From assembly GCF_947179515.1 (NCBI RefSeq), contig NC_067472.1, positions 77,179,184 to 77,243,183 of the forward strand: a stretch of 64,000 bases of DNA. The letters are read 5' to 3'. Positions 31,868 to 42,631 of this stretch are shown piece by piece (position 1 is the first letter of the stretch; each line of letters starts with the position of its first letter). The stretch comes from Apodemus sylvaticus (taxonomy: Eukaryota > Chordata > Mammalia > Rodentia > Muridae). The notes under the pieces are model-generated. The model was not told the DNA's origin. It made no database searches and worked only from the letters and a program-made list of their open reading frames with translations. The translations under genes and the position numbers were made by a program.

Positions 31868-32235
31868 CCCAAGAACTGCTTTTGAAGTTCCTGCAGCAGC
31901 TTGCTTCTTCAAGGCAACTGGTGAGCCTGGCAGTTCCTTCAGGACTGAACTACAGCTGCTGGTTTGTGCCTGATGTCTGCTTGCTGAAAGGACTGGACAG
32001 TAGCTGCTGGTTCGTGTGTGGTGACTGCCTAGTGGACTGGACTATAGTGGCTGAGTCTTATTTGATGTTTACTACAGTACTAAACTGCTGCCAAAGAAGA
32101 TCCGAGCTCGCCCCCCAAAGAACTATTGCTGAACAGGTCCCCTTCCCCCACATGCTAATAGCTTTTCTCTTCCACTACCTCATCAGTGGACTAGAGGAGA
32201 GGTTGAACCCTTCCTTCTTAAAAGTAGTTTGCAAA
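31868..32235 (+). mobile_element. ERV LTR (family A), plus copy, second part
   Basis: Resumes at gaactgcttttgaagttcct and contains ctgctggttcgtgtgtggtg. It matches the reverse complement of 34260-34560. It ends near ttcttaaaagtagtttgc. Confidence 0.75.
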
Positions 32236-32624
32236 AAAATTTATGCCAATAGTATCCACATGCTTAATTTTACTCAAATAAAAGTGGTACATGACCCAAC
32301 TCTGATAAGAATTTTGGACCTTCAATGTCAGGTTTTTTTGTTGTTGTTTTGGTTTTGTGGTAAAGGAAGTCGAACCCTTGACCTCACACATGACAGACTA
32401 GAACTTGACACATGAGCTATAAACCCCAGTTTCTCAATATTAGTGTTATTGACACTGAGGGTTTTTTGGGTTTTTTTTTTTGTTTGTTTGTTTGTTTGTT
32501 TAAGTCTGATTAGACTTTGGTATCCTCTGGTGAAATTTGAAATCATTTCCTGTCTCTTGTTTGTAATTGTTCACAGTCATGTACATGGTATGTCTATGAG
32601 ATCTTTTGCTTTTCTTTTTTTTTT
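32236..32624. other. unassigned sequence with ID fragment and (TTTG)n
   Basis: A reverse ID-like piece (gtaaaggaagtcgaaccctt to atgagctataaacccc) lies at about 32345-32432, and (GTTT)n at 32481-32502. Confidence 0.55.
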
Positions 32625-32800
32625 CCTTTTTAGATGTATTTTTTTATTTTTATGTGCATTTGGTATTTTGACTGTATATACGTCTGTGTGCAGGTGTCAT
32701 CCCTGGAACCTGACTTATTGTGAGCTGCATGGGGATGGTAGGAACGAACATGGGTCCTCTGGAAGAGCAGCCCGTGCTCTTAGGTCTTATCTCTGTGTAA
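32625..32800 (-). mobile_element. B3/B2-type SINE
   Basis: ctgtgtgcaggtgtcatccc and gggtcctctggaagagcagc in reverse order. Confidence 0.75.
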
Positions 32801-32824
32801 AAAATATCCCGGTGGAGAGACTGG

Positions 32825-32985
32825 GTTTTTTTGGTTGTTTGGTTTGGGGTTTGAGATAGTCTTACTCTAAGGGCTAGGCCGCCCTAGACCTCAGTATGTT
32901 CTTCCAGTGTCCCAAAATGTTGCCATCCTCCTCACCCCAGACGCCTCACTGCTAAGATTACAGGGGTGAGATGCCATACCTAGCA
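32825..32985 (-). mobile_element. old B1 SINE
   Basis: gtttgagatagtcttactct to taagattacaggggtgagat. Confidence 0.65.
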
Positions 32986-33086
32986 AGAATAGGCTTATTT
33001 TGTTTTTACAAATATTTTTCCCTCCTCACAAGATAATTTCTTTGATCAGCTGTCTGATGGACTCTTCCTTCCTTTGCTTGTTTTTT

Positions 33087-33139
33087 CCTTCCTTCCTTCC
33101 TTCCTTCCTTCCTTCCTTCCTTCCTTCCTTTCTTTCTTT
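33087..33139 (+). repeat. (TTCC)n microsatellite
   Basis: About 11 TTCC units running into TTTC. Confidence 0.95.
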
Positions 33140-33596
33140 GAGATAGGATCTATGTCTCTGTGGGTGGATGAAAGCATGCAGCAATCCCTAACCTCTTGCA
33201 TGATGTAATTACACTTGTATGCCTACTTAGATAAGCAGTCAGAATTGATTAACTTTAGGATTACAGGCCCATGACACAGCTGTGATGGAGGATGCTTTGG
33301 GTTTTGTAGTGGTGTGATGGAGGAGTTTTCTATTACCAGAGAAGTCCCCCTCATCTGTGTAGACAGTTATATCTAATCCATTGGGGGCTGCCTCAGGACC
33401 AGAAAAGCAGAGGCAGAGTGTAGGGAGCAGAGCAATTCCAGAATGTGTGTATATTATTGAGATGAGTGCAGCCAGATCAAGGACCCAATGCCTCAGTCCC
33501 ATGGAAATACAAATATTTGTGTGAGGCACAGAGATGGCAAAGCCTTCCTCTGGTCTAAGTACATATGAGCATTTACGTTATTAATAATTGACCAGG
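33140..33596. other. unassigned upstream sequence
   Basis: No clear repeat or gene. The minus strand carries a 96-codon open frame (33239-33529) without recognisable domains. Confidence 0.45.
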
Positions 33597-33765
33597 CTGG
33601 GCAGTGGTGGTGCACGCCTGTAATCCCAGCACTCTGGGAGGCAGAGGCAGGAGGATTTCTAAGTTCAAGGTCAGCCTGGTCTACAGAGTGAGTTCCAGGA
33701 CAGCCAAGGCTACACAGAGAAACCCTGTCTCAACAAAACCAAATCCAAAAATCCAAGAAAAAAAA
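33597..33765 (+). mobile_element. B1 SINE
   Basis: ggctgggcagtggtggtgca to cagagaaaccctgtctca, near consensus. Confidence 0.95.
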
Positions 33766-33879
33766 TTGACCAGGATATAGTTATTGGCCAAAGCTTCCTC
33801 TCCCTAGATATGTATAGCCTTAAATTGTTTCCCTCGAGAGACCTCCCACTGAGGCTAGCTAGCTTCTCCTATTAAACTA

Positions 33880-34048
33880 TTTCATCTGTATGAGTACATG
33901 CCAACTGTGCGTGTGGGCCCATGAAATTGAGAAAAGAGTCTGATGCCTTAGAACTGGAGTTATAGGTGGTTCTGAGCTACCTGCTAGGGACTGAACTCAG
34001 ATCCTCTGGAAATGCTCTTAACCACTGACCTATCTATCTAGCTCCAGA
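33880..34048 (-). mobile_element. B3A/B2-type SINE
   Basis: gaactggagttataggtggt and cagatcctctggaaatgctc. Confidence 0.8.
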
Positions 34049-34059
34049 TATTTCATATA

Positions 34060-34205
34060 TCTATTTCAGATAAAGTCTCACTATGTAGCTCAGGCTGGGC
34101 TGTAACTTGCTATGTAGACTAGGCTAGCCTTGCACTCACCAAGATCCCCTACCTTTGTCTTCTGAGTGCTGGGATTAAAGGCTTGTGCCACCACACCCAG
34201 CTATA
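34060..34205 (-). mobile_element. B1 SINE
   Basis: taaagtctcactatgtagct to tgctgggattaaaggcttgt. Confidence 0.85.
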
Positions 34206-34212
34206 AGTATAC

Positions 34213-34772
34213 ATTTTTCTCAACCTACTTTAATAAATGTTCAACCTCTCCTCTAGCCCACCACCACCAGAGATAGTAGAAGAGAAAAGGTATTAAGACA
34301 CGGGGGAAATAGACCTATTTAAAAATAGTTCTTTGGGGGCAAGTCCATTCTTTGTTGTAAGGATATCAGCAGTTCAGTCCTATAGCAAACACCAAATACG
34401 AATACAGCTGTCAGCAGACACCACACATGAACCAGCAGCTGCAGTCCACTCCACTTGGCAGTCACCACACAGGAACCAGCAAGGGCAGTTCAATCCATAA
34501 GAAACAGCAAAGCTTGCCAACCTGCCCAAGGCCTCGGAAGCAGCAAGGAACCACAGAAACCTCACCAGAGGTTCTTTGTCCAGTTTCTCTCTAAGGCATC
34601 ACCACAAGCAGAGTTCAGCAATAAGGTGAACTAATACATGCTTGTCTTTAGCAAAGACTAGCAAGGCAGAACAAATACAACCAGTGCTTGAGCTCCTGCC
34701 ATCTGTGGGGTCATATGCATACTCCTTCATCATGCATCCTTTCATGTGTCTGCTTCAGCAAAACATCCTTTC
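34213..34772 (-). mobile_element. ERV LTR (family A), third copy, split by a B1
   Basis: Shares caaatacgaatacagctgtc and caccacacatgaaccagcag with the reverse complement of 31930-32040. The tandem motif tctgcttcagcaaaacatcc at 34748-34767 precedes the B1. The LTR continues at 34985-35090. Confidence 0.75.
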
Positions 34773-34773
34773 A

Positions 34774-34984
34774 TGCTGGGCAGTAGTGGCGCACGCTGTA
34801 ATCCCAGCACTTGGGAGGCAAAGGCAGGTGGATTTCTGAGTTCGACGCCAGCCTGATCTATAGAGTGAGTTTCAGGACAGCCAGGGCTACACAAAGAAAC
34901 CCTGTCTCAAAAAAACAAAACAAAACAAAACACACACACACACACACACACACAAAAAAAAAAAAAACAAAAAAAAAAAAAACA
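34774..34984 (+). mobile_element. B1 SINE with (CA)n/A-rich tail
   Basis: gctgggcagtagtggcgcac, and a tail at 34905-34984 mixing CAAAA, (CA)n and poly(A). It interrupts the family A LTR. Confidence 0.9.
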
Positions 34985-35090
34985 AGGGAAAAAATCTTTT
35001 TACCTGTGTGCCCCAGCAAAACATCATTTAACATAAATGACTTTCCAAAGAAACCACAAGTTTTTACTTCACCTGACTTTACATGTATTT
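34985..35090 (-). mobile_element. ERV LTR (family A), remainder of third copy
   Basis: gccccagcaaaacatcattt then gactttccaaagaaaccaca is the reverse LTR start also seen at 30680. Confidence 0.75.
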
Positions 35091-35262
35091 TTACGGATAC
35101 TATTGGTTCTGTTTCTCCACACAAAACAAAAAACACATGAATAAAGCCTGACAGAATGGAGCATTAGAGAGGCAGAGAGATACTTGGGATTTGATGGCCA
35201 GCAAATTTAACTGAATCAGTAAGGTTCAGTCCATATTCAATGTGAGACCTTACCTTGTAAAA

Positions 35263-35309
<47 letters not shown>

Positions 35310-35352
35310 TATGTGTTTTTGTATTTATATTACACACACACACACACACACA
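35263..35352 (+). repeat. (TA)n and (CA)n microsatellites
   Basis: (TA)n of about 21 units at 35263-35306, and (CA)n at 35332-35352. Confidence 0.95.
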
Positions 35353-35366
35353 CTTGTTTAGGAAGC

Positions 35367-35600
35367 ACTATATGACTGGAGAGGTGATTCAGCAGTTAAG
35401 AAGACTGTTGCTCTTCCATAGGACTGGAGTTCAGTTCCCAGTACCCATATCAGGCAGCTTACAATTTCCTGTAGCTCCAGAGTGGTCCTCTGGCTTCTGC
35501 AGGCACCTGCATATACACATACTACACACACACACACACTTGCACGTGCACAGAGAGAGAGACAGACAGAGAGACCTAAAATTAAAATAAATACTTGGAA
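35367..35600 (+). mobile_element. B2/B3A SINE
   Basis: gactggagaggtgattcagc, ggagttcagttcccagtacc and tcctctggcttctgcaggca, followed by CA and GA tracts. Confidence 0.85.
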
Positions 35601-35889
35601 AAAATTAGACCAATGGGGAATGTTCTTCATGAGGAGATTGTCATATTGGTTTTTAAGGAGAGTGGGAGAGACAGACTTCACCCTGTTTAACATTAAAGAC
35701 CATAATTTCCTCCCCTCTATCCTACAGCTGATAAGAACTGGCTACAATTGTCAAGGACCCAAGTTATTTCAGCCAGATTCACAATTTTTTAAATTTTATT
35801 TGTGTTGTGGAGTATTCACCAGAGATGACTGTTTAGACATGGGTTTAAGCCAATAGAAGTCTTCATTAGCTGGCCAGAAATTACAATGG
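35601..35889. other. unassigned sequence
   Basis: No repeat or gene recognised. Confidence 0.4.
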
Positions 35890-36175
35890 GGGTTCAGGAT
35901 CCCAAGAGAGCCCCAGACCTTTCTCATGGTGATCTTTTAGGCATAAAAACATGTCCTGGGTTGACATACTTCAGTTAACAAGAACAGTTAGCCAGAATTG
36001 AAACTACCAAAGCAAAATAGCAAGGTTAGTACATTTAGAGACTTTCCCAGAACTTTGATGGCTTCCCAGGGCTCTGATGGATTAGGTCTTTGTTCTCATT
36101 TGGCTGGTGGGGCTGTCTATGTACTGAGTTTTACAGCCTGAATGGCAGTAGAGGCCTACTAAGGTCTGGGGCCCT
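35890..36175 (-). mobile_element. probable ERV LTR (family C)
   Basis: Its reverse complement matches 55990-56190, sharing taactgaagtatgtcaacc, gtctctaaatgtacta and ctgagaaaggc-type text. Ends not resolved. Confidence 0.7.
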
Positions 36176-36310
36176 GTTATAATTTTATTTTAAATATATA
36201 GGTGTTTTGTCTTCGTGTATGTCTATGAAGCATATGTATTCCTGGGGCCCTTGAAGCCAGAAGAGGATATCAGATCTCAAAACTGAAGTTACAAATGTTT
36301 GTAAGCACTG
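36176..36310 (-). mobile_element. B3/B2-type SINE fragment
   Basis: ataggtgttttgtcttcgtg and gccagaagaggatatcagat. Confidence 0.65.
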
Positions 36311-36317
36311 TCTTTTT

Positions 36318-36905
36318 AGTTAGGGCTACTGTTGTTGTGAGGAACCACCATGGCCATGAGTAACTGTGGGGAAGAAAGGGTTGATATGGCTTATGTTTCC
36401 ACATCATTGTTCATCATTGAAGGAAGTCAGGACAGGAACTCAAACAGGACCTGGAGGCAGGAGCATCATGATGCAAAGACCATCAAGAGATGCTGCTTAT
36501 TGGCTTGCTCCTCAGGGCTTGCTCAGCTTGCTTTCTTGTATAACCCAGGGCTAAGCCAGGTGTTGTAGTACACGCCTTTAATCCCAGCACTCCAGATGCA
36601 AAGGCAGGTGGATCTCTGCATTTGAGGCCAGCCAGGTCTACATAGTGAGTTCCAGGACAGCCAAAGAAAGCTTGTCGGGGGGAAAAATAAAGCAAACAAA
36701 CAAACAGAACCCAGGACTACCAGCCCAAGGGTGGCCCTACCACCTTCAATGGACTGGGTCCTCTCACATGAATCAGTAATTAAGAAAATGTCCTACAAAT
36801 TTGCCAACACCACAATCTTATGAAGGCAATTTTCTAAACTGAGGTTCCCTCCTCTCTGATGTCTCTAGCTTGTGTCAAGTTGGCATAAAACTAGCCAATA
36901 CAGTC
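36318..36905 (-). mobile_element. MaLR/ERVL-like dispersed repeat, split by a B1
   Basis: Begins ttagttagggctactgttgt and ends gtcaagttggcataaaacta. The reverse complement matches the element at 46528. Interrupted by a B1 at 36552-36700. Family assignment uncertain. Confidence 0.75.
36552..36700 (+). mobile_element. B1 SINE
   Basis: ctaagccaggtgttgtagta to gttccaggacagccaaagaa, with a CAAA tail. Confidence 0.85.
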
Positions 36906-36955
36906 ACCATATGGGTGTTAGGAATCAAACCCAGGAAAATCAGCTAGTGCCCTTC
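36905..36955 (-). mobile_element. B2-type SINE fragment
   Basis: accatatgggtgttaggaat and aacccaggaaaatcagctag. Confidence 0.5.
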
Positions 36956-36959
36956 CCCC

Positions 36960-37428
36960 CTTTGAACATAGATTCTCTTGAAGAGGTCAGCTCAGAAACT
37001 TTGGAAAATTCCACTAGACACCACCCCTCCTGGAAGAGAAAGGTTATAAAGAATATAGGCATCCCTCCCCACCAAAAGCCAGAAGGGAGGGGCTAAATTA
37101 CATTCTTTAAACCACAGGAAGGAAGGACTGACCCCTGACCACTGACCACCTTCCCAGGGCTGATCCTTGGCCACCTACCTCATTCCCTAGAGACCAATCA
37201 GTTTAAAAGTCACACCGTTCTGCCAATCACATTGTGCCTAATGGCAGCTGCCCTGAGAACTGTAGAAAGGCTCATCGGACAGGCTGCACATGGTCGTTCT
37301 CTCTCGATGTGCAAGATGACCCCAGCATGTTGGAACAACAAATTCCTCTTGCCTTTTGCATCGATTCCCGACTCCGAGTTGTTCACTCAGGAGGTCTCTG
37401 GTAAGCTAAGGCTCGCCAGAGTCTTACA
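36960..37428 (+). mobile_element. probable gammaretrovirus-like (ERV1) LTR
   Basis: Has the layout of a retroviral LTR: gagaccaatcagtttaaaag (U3), a leader-like ggaacaacaaattcctcttg, and a U5-like ccgactccgagttgttcact ending ...gtcttaca. No internal viral sequence follows. 5' border uncertain. Confidence 0.6.
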
Positions 37429-37443
37429 CTCTCTACATATAAT

Positions 37444-37550
37444 ATTGGCTGTACTGGTACTCACTATGTAGACCAGGCTGGCCTCCAACTCACAGAGATC
37501 TGCCTGCCTTTGCCTTTCAAGTACTGGGTTTAAAGATAGGCACAGCCACA
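37444..37550 (-). mobile_element. B1 SINE, 3'-truncated
   Basis: actcactatgtagaccaggc to actgggtttaaagataggca. Confidence 0.85.
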
Positions 37551-37664
37551 AGTTACACGTCCAATACTCTTAACAGCTCAGACATCTCTGCTCTCCCCAG
37601 CCCTCCCTAACATTTTTATTTAGCATGTGTAAATGTGTGTATAAGAAAGGCAGACTTCCCTGAA

Positions 37665-37713
37665 TTTAATATTTTCTTCTCCCTTTATAAGAAGCCTTTT
37701 TTAAAAAGATGTT
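37665..37713 (+). repeat. about 50-bp direct repeat, copy 1
   Basis: tttaatattttcttctccct followed by ttataagaagcctttttta. Recurs at 38570 with one substitution and one A added. Confidence 0.9.
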
Positions 37714-37744
37714 TTAAATTAGTTTTAAAATATATTTTTTTTTA

Positions 37745-37940
37745 TTTGTATGAGTGTTTGCTCGCATATAGGTATGTGCACTGTGTGCATGCAATGTCCA
37801 CAGAGGTCAGAAGAAGGCATCAAATCCCTGGAGCTGCAGTTACCGATGGCTGTGAGCAGCCATGCAGCTGCTGAGATCAGCTGGTCCTCTGCAAGAGCAG
37901 CTAGTGCTCTTACCTGCTGTGCCATCTCCCCAGCCCCTTT
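37745..37940 (-). mobile_element. B3A SINE
   Basis: ccacagaggtcagaagaagg, gagctgcagttaccgatggc and tgccatctccccagcccc. Confidence 0.9.
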
Positions 37941-38110
37941 AGTTTATTTACATATCTGTGTTGAGTGTGTGGATGTAGGCCATGGGGACATGGCCCCGGA
38001 AGGCAGAAGTGAGTGCTGGATCTCGGGGAGCTGGGTTTGTGCTTGGTTGTGTCTCCAGTCTTCTGGAGACCAACAAGTGCTCCTGACTGATGATCTCTTG
38101 TCTCTCCAGC
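37941..38110 (-). mobile_element. B3/B2-like SINE, old
   Basis: tgtgttgagtgtgtggatgt and gctcctgactgatgatctct. Confidence 0.55.
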
Positions 38111-38211
38111 TGCCAATTATCCTTTTACAATAATTATCTCATATTTATCTAAGTTAGACAGATGGTTCTCCCTTCTTTTCTGTTGTACATTTACTTTTCG
38201 CTGCTTCTCAG

Positions 38212-38350
38212 GTTTGTTGTTGTTGCTGAGGCAGGGCCCCACTTGCCCAGGGTGGTCTCAAACTCACTACATTGATGAAGCTGGTCTTAAACTCCCGAGC
38301 CTTTGTCCCCCGCTTCCCAAGGGCTGGGATTAAAGATGTGCATATATGCA
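38212..38350 (-). mobile_element. old B1 SINE
   Basis: gctgaggcagggccccactt to gggctgggattaaagatgtg. Confidence 0.7.
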
Positions 38351-38361
38351 TGCACAATTTT

Positions 38362-38430
38362 ATGGTGCACTAGGGATCAAATCCAGATCCTAGTGAATGA
38401 CAGACACTCTACCAACTGCCACACCCATAG
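38362..38430 (-). mobile_element. ID-like SINE fragment
   Basis: ggtgcactagggatcaaatc, then acactctaccaactgccaca. Confidence 0.6.
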
Positions 38431-38477
38431 CCAACGTTTTTATTTTTGAACCACTTCCTTAATCCTTGAAATGAGAG

Positions 38478-38547
38478 ACAGGGGGTTAGGAATTTAGTTC
38501 AATGATAGAGCACTTTGCCTAGCAAATACAAGGCTCTGGGTTCAAAC
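38478..38547 (+). mobile_element. ID SINE
   Basis: gggggttaggaatttagttc, gatagagcactttgcctagc, ggctctgggttcaa. Confidence 0.8.
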
Positions 38548-38569
38548 TTATTTATTTATTTTAATATTA

Positions 38570-38620
38570 TTTAATATTTTCTTCTCCCCTTATAAGAAGC
38601 CTTTTTTAAAAAAGATGTTT
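38570..38620 (+). repeat. about 50-bp direct repeat, copy 2
   Basis: Near-exact copy of 37665-37713, 905 bases away, placed just after the AT-rich tail of the ID element. Confidence 0.9.
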
Positions 38621-38636
38621 AAGATGTAAAAAGATA

Positions 38637-38800
38637 AGCCAGGTGGTGGTGGTACATACTTTTAATCCCAGCACTTGAAAGGCAGAGGCAGGTGGATCGC
38701 AGAATTTAAGGCCAGCCTAGTCTTCAGAGGAATTTCCAGAATAGTCAGGGGTCTACAGAGAAACCCTGTCTTGAAAAACAATAACAAAAAAAAAAAAACC
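38637..38800 (+). mobile_element. B1 SINE
   Basis: gccaggtggtggtggtacat to aaaccctgtcttgaaaaa. Confidence 0.9.
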
Positions 38801-39665
38801 CCAAACAAAACAAAAATTAATAAACACGCCCTTCCTAGTTAAGTACTTACATGTATATCATTCTTCCAACTCACACAAAGACACCTGAGGCTCTAGAACC
38901 TTTTGCCTTTGCAGGCAAGAAATTCCAGGACAAGCCTTTTGTATTCGTTCCTCATACTGCCTGAGAGCTCCTGCCCCTCCTAAGCTGTATGCCAGGCTTT
39001 TAAATGGAATAGATGGAGCAGAGTTCCCAGGTTTCCCAGCTACAGCAGTTGCACGGGTTTTAATGTCTCCGTTGTCTGTAATTCTCACATAACTGATGGC
39101 CTGTCAGGGCCTGTACCGCCACAAGTCAATAACAACTGTCCAAATGCCTTCTGCTGGATCGTTGTCGCTGAGGTTGTTTTTTTAAACAATACTTTGCAGT
39201 GCCTCAGTAAGCAGCAGCGGGGGGATGACTCTGGGTAGGAGGGTCTGCACATCCTTGGAATAGCTGCTTGGCAGATTGACTTTGGACCTGTTGTCTCTTC
39301 TGCTTTAAGAAAATAATAGCATTGTATATATAGTGCGTGGACATCTTGTGAGCAGAGCACTAGAAGCAAAGAGCGGCGAGGCCCGGGCTTTCCTATTTCT
39401 GTTCGTTCTTTTCCCAGTGATTTGACAGCAATCCTTCATTCAGTCTGGCGGGCAGGCTGGCGGGCGGGCGCTGAAGCAGTTGGGGTGGGATAACTGTGCT
39501 GGTGTGGGGGTGTCTGCAGGGCTCTGACCATGATCAAAGGCTTGGGGGTAGGGTACTGAAGGGGAAGGGCAAGAACAAACTGTGACTTGCCAAATTTCCA
39601 AGATGGTATTTTTAACTATGAGAGGAAACCAGGGAGCAGCTGAATAGAAAAATATGGCAAATACA
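38801..39665. other. repeat-poor island 1, candidate regulatory sequence
   Basis: No repeat recognised in 865 bases. It includes a short GC-rich block (gcgggcaggctggcgggcgg, 39447-39466) and no plausible gene. About 13-14 kb upstream of the Inpp5f promoter. Confidence 0.5.
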
Positions 39666-39679
39666 CTTGCCTTGCCTTT

Positions 39680-39785
39680 CTTGAGGTTTTTCTGAGACTG
39701 ACTCTCACTATGCAGTCCTGGCTGGCCTGGAACTCACTATGTCGAGCAGGCCCACCTAATCCACCTGCCTCTACCTCCACAGCGC
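39680..39785 (-). mobile_element. B1 SINE fragment
   Basis: gactgactctcactatgcag to ctgcctctacctccacagc. Confidence 0.75.
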
Positions 39786-40866
39786 CCATTTTACGTAATT
39801 AAAAATAATTTTTAAAAAATGAATATAATTTTAAATTCTTTAATTCTATAAAGACCTGTGTATGTTTTTAAAAATCGTCTTTCATTTCATTTTCCTTGTT
39901 AACCATCTTTTTGTAACACAATACTTATACCGGCCTCTTCTTGTGGGGGGAGGAGGCACTAAAGCACACTCCTAGCTTCTTTTCCTGCTGCTGTAAAATC
40001 TAACCAAGCCACTGAGAGCTACTTCTTCTGCTAGGGCCTGACCTCTTTGGTGGATGGGAAATCAGTCCTTTCTGCAGGGAGAGGGAAAGGCTGGGAGGTC
40101 TGCTTGACCCTTCACCAAGCCTCTCTAGTCTTCAGCACAGACACGTCTAGGGAAGGATCTGGTGAGGTCTCAGGAAAGGTATTAACAAAAAGTGAACCAT
40201 CAACTATTCAATTTGGAGAGTTTGTACTGCAGAGTAGTGTCTGGACTTTCCCTCCCCTGTGATTTTCTGACTGGAGCTCGGCTTAATTCACAGAGGACCA
40301 GCTACTTCAGGGGTTTTGTTGGCTCTCTTCAGTCTTTTGATGTTTTGTTTATTTTTCGTTTCAGGAGCTGGGAGCCATCTGCAGAGACGGACTTGCTGAA
40401 GCTCAGAATCGGTCCCCAGGGTTTCTCCCACCCCTGTTTACAGATGATCCCTTCTCTTTGGAGCAAATTACTTTCAGTCCTGCAGGGGAGGAGTGGAGGC
40501 GAGGAGCTGGATGTGGGGGGAGGGGGAGAGGGGCAGCTGAGGTAAACCCGTCAGCTTGCTCAGTCCTGCTCTCCTTCCTCCCCCAACTCTGCCAGCCTGG
40601 ATAAGCAGCTGTGCTTACCAACTCTAGTTCCCCCTCAGTCAGTGCTGACATCTGAGTCCTAGCCTCCCCTGCCCCTCTCTCTCTCCCGTTAACCAGCCAG
40701 ATGTGCCCAGACAAATGTTCAGTCTTACCAAGGTCAGTTTCTCCTATAGAAATTGGGGATAAAATATAATTTACACACACATGGGGTTCTTATTGGAAAT
40801 AAATGAAATAAAATCTTTGAAGAACTGTAATGTTACTAAAATGTAATTCTATGACTGCTGATGGTA
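39786..40866. other. repeat-poor island 2
   Basis: About 1.1 kb of single-copy-looking sequence. Several 70-125-codon open frames at 40047-40780 show no recognisable protein features. Confidence 0.5.
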
Positions 40867-40867
40867 C

Positions 40868-41060
40868 TTTTTTCATTCATTCATTCGTTCTTTCATTCTT
40901 TCTTTCTCTTTTCTTTTTTCTTTTTACACCAAGACAGGATCTGGTGTAGCTCAGGCTGGCCTCCAACTTTGAAGATGCCCTTATATTTCTGATTCTCCTG
41001 CCTAAACCTCCTGTTGAGATTATAGATGTGCACCTGCATCTGAACCGGTCTTCAAGTGTG
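40868..41060 (-). mobile_element. old B1/PB1 SINE with (TTCA)/(TTTC) tail
   Basis: ttcattcattcattcgttct tail, then ccaagacaggatctggtgta to gagattatagatgtgcacct. Confidence 0.7.
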
Positions 41061-41154
41061 TGGCCAACAGAGCAATAAGCCAGGTACTCAATAAACATTT
41101 TTTTTCAAGGAGAAAATTTTAATTTTATGGTTTTCTTTGTCTTGGGGGTTCAGG

Positions 41155-41285
41155 AAATTCAAAACAGAGTTTCTCTGTGTAGTTCTGGCTGACCTAGAAC
41201 CACTCTGTACAATGAAATTGCAGACCCACTGTGTCTGCCTCCATGGAGCTGGGATTAAAGGCATATGCCACCACTGGCATTGTGT
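41155..41285 (-). mobile_element. B1 SINE
   Basis: aacagagtttctctgtgtag to gctgggattaaaggcatatg. Confidence 0.85.
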
Positions 41286-41317
41286 GTTTGGGTTTGTTCC
41301 TTTTTAATCATTTTGTT

Positions 41318-41495
41318 TGTTTGTTTTATGTTCATTGGTGTGTTGCCTCCCAGTATGTCTGTATTGGAATGTCAGAAGCCTTGGAACTGGAGTTACAGAC
41401 AGGTGTGAGCTGCCATGTGGGTGCTGGGAATTAAAAACCTGTATTCTTTGGAAAAGCAGTCAGTGTTTTTAACCACTGAGCCATCCCATAGTTTC
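41318..41495 (-). mobile_element. B3/B2-type SINE
   Basis: gaactggagttacagacagg, gtgagctgccatgtgggtgc and accactgagccatcccatag. Confidence 0.85.
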
Positions 41496-41514
41496 TCAAA
41501 ATCTACTTTATGCA

Positions 41515-41688
41515 GGCCTGGAGAAGCGGCCCAGAGGCTAAGAGGGTGCACTGCTCTTTCAGAGGACCCAAATTTGACTCCTAGCTCTGAAGTCAGACCG
41601 CTCATAATCTCCTGTAACTCCAACTCATCCGACCTCCTCGTCTGTCCTCAGAGGGCACCTATACTCATGTGCATGAGTACACACACAG

Positions 41689-41719
<31 letters not shown>

Positions 41720-41722
41720 TAG
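41515..41722 (+). mobile_element. B2/B3-type SINE with (CA)n tail
   Basis: gcactgctctttcagaggac and ctcctgtaactccaactcat, then (CA)n at 41688-41716. Confidence 0.8.
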
Positions 41723-41734
41723 AAAATTTTAATA

Positions 41735-41875
41735 AAACATGGCAGATGTGGTGATCCCAGCCTTGGGGAGGAAGAGGAAGTGGATCTCTGTAAATCCCAG
41801 GTCAGCCAGCCTGGTCTGTTCAGAGTTCCAGGCCAGGCAGGGCTACATAGTTAGATCTTGTCTCCAATATAAAAT
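41735..41875 (+). mobile_element. old B1 SINE
   Basis: gatcccagccttggggagga to gggctacatagttagatctt. Confidence 0.75.
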
Positions 41876-42582
41876 GTATAAAATTTCTCCTCTGAGATTC
41901 ATCCTCTGAGAGAACCCTAACATTTTAACTATGAACAGAATTCCCCAGGAAAAGGCAGTCTAGGTTGAAGGTCTTACAAGACTGATTAACTAAAATTGTA
42001 GTGATTATGGCAAACTGGAATGTAAGGGATGAGTCATATGTTCTAGGGCCTTCTATTCTGCCTCCTTAATAACAATTCATTGCCTACTGTGTTCAACCTA
42101 GCATCCATCCTTGTGACTATCGGGTATGTATATGCACACACACACATAGGTATGTACATGTGACTCAAATTTGTCATTTCAAGATGCATCACTGGGAAAT
42201 GAGAAGAGTGACCTTTGACCTTCATCGGTCAGGAGTGTCATCAGAGTCTTGACTCCCACACAGAGAGGGTGTGTCCTGCGAATGATAAAGCTTAAGCTTT
42301 GAGATCTCTCAACTTCACCCAAAATTCTGATTCTGTGATTATTATTTTGTATTATTTCTAAACTCCCTTCCCATTTGAAAGAGTCGATACCAGACACCTA
42401 GTTCCAGCATGTGCATGAAAAAGTTTTCTGTGCTTTTATCCCCTAGAAGGCTTTTGTGCCTGCTCATTGTCTTCTCTCTTTAATCATTATCCTGTATTCC
42501 TCCCCCCTTTTATGAGTTTAGACTTGCCCTGCAGTTCCTTAATGCACTAATAATTATATAGCTGGGTGTTCACACACAGACA

Positions 42583-42631
<49 letters not shown>

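Noticed and set aside
31882..32415. 177-codon plus-strand frame
   Set aside because: It runs through the end of an ERV LTR and an ID fragment. No recognisable viral or cellular domain.
39085..40780. Possible small gene in the repeat-poor island
   Set aside because: Frames of 70-125 codons have no domain, no supporting splice pattern and biased composition. Kept only as a candidate regulatory region.
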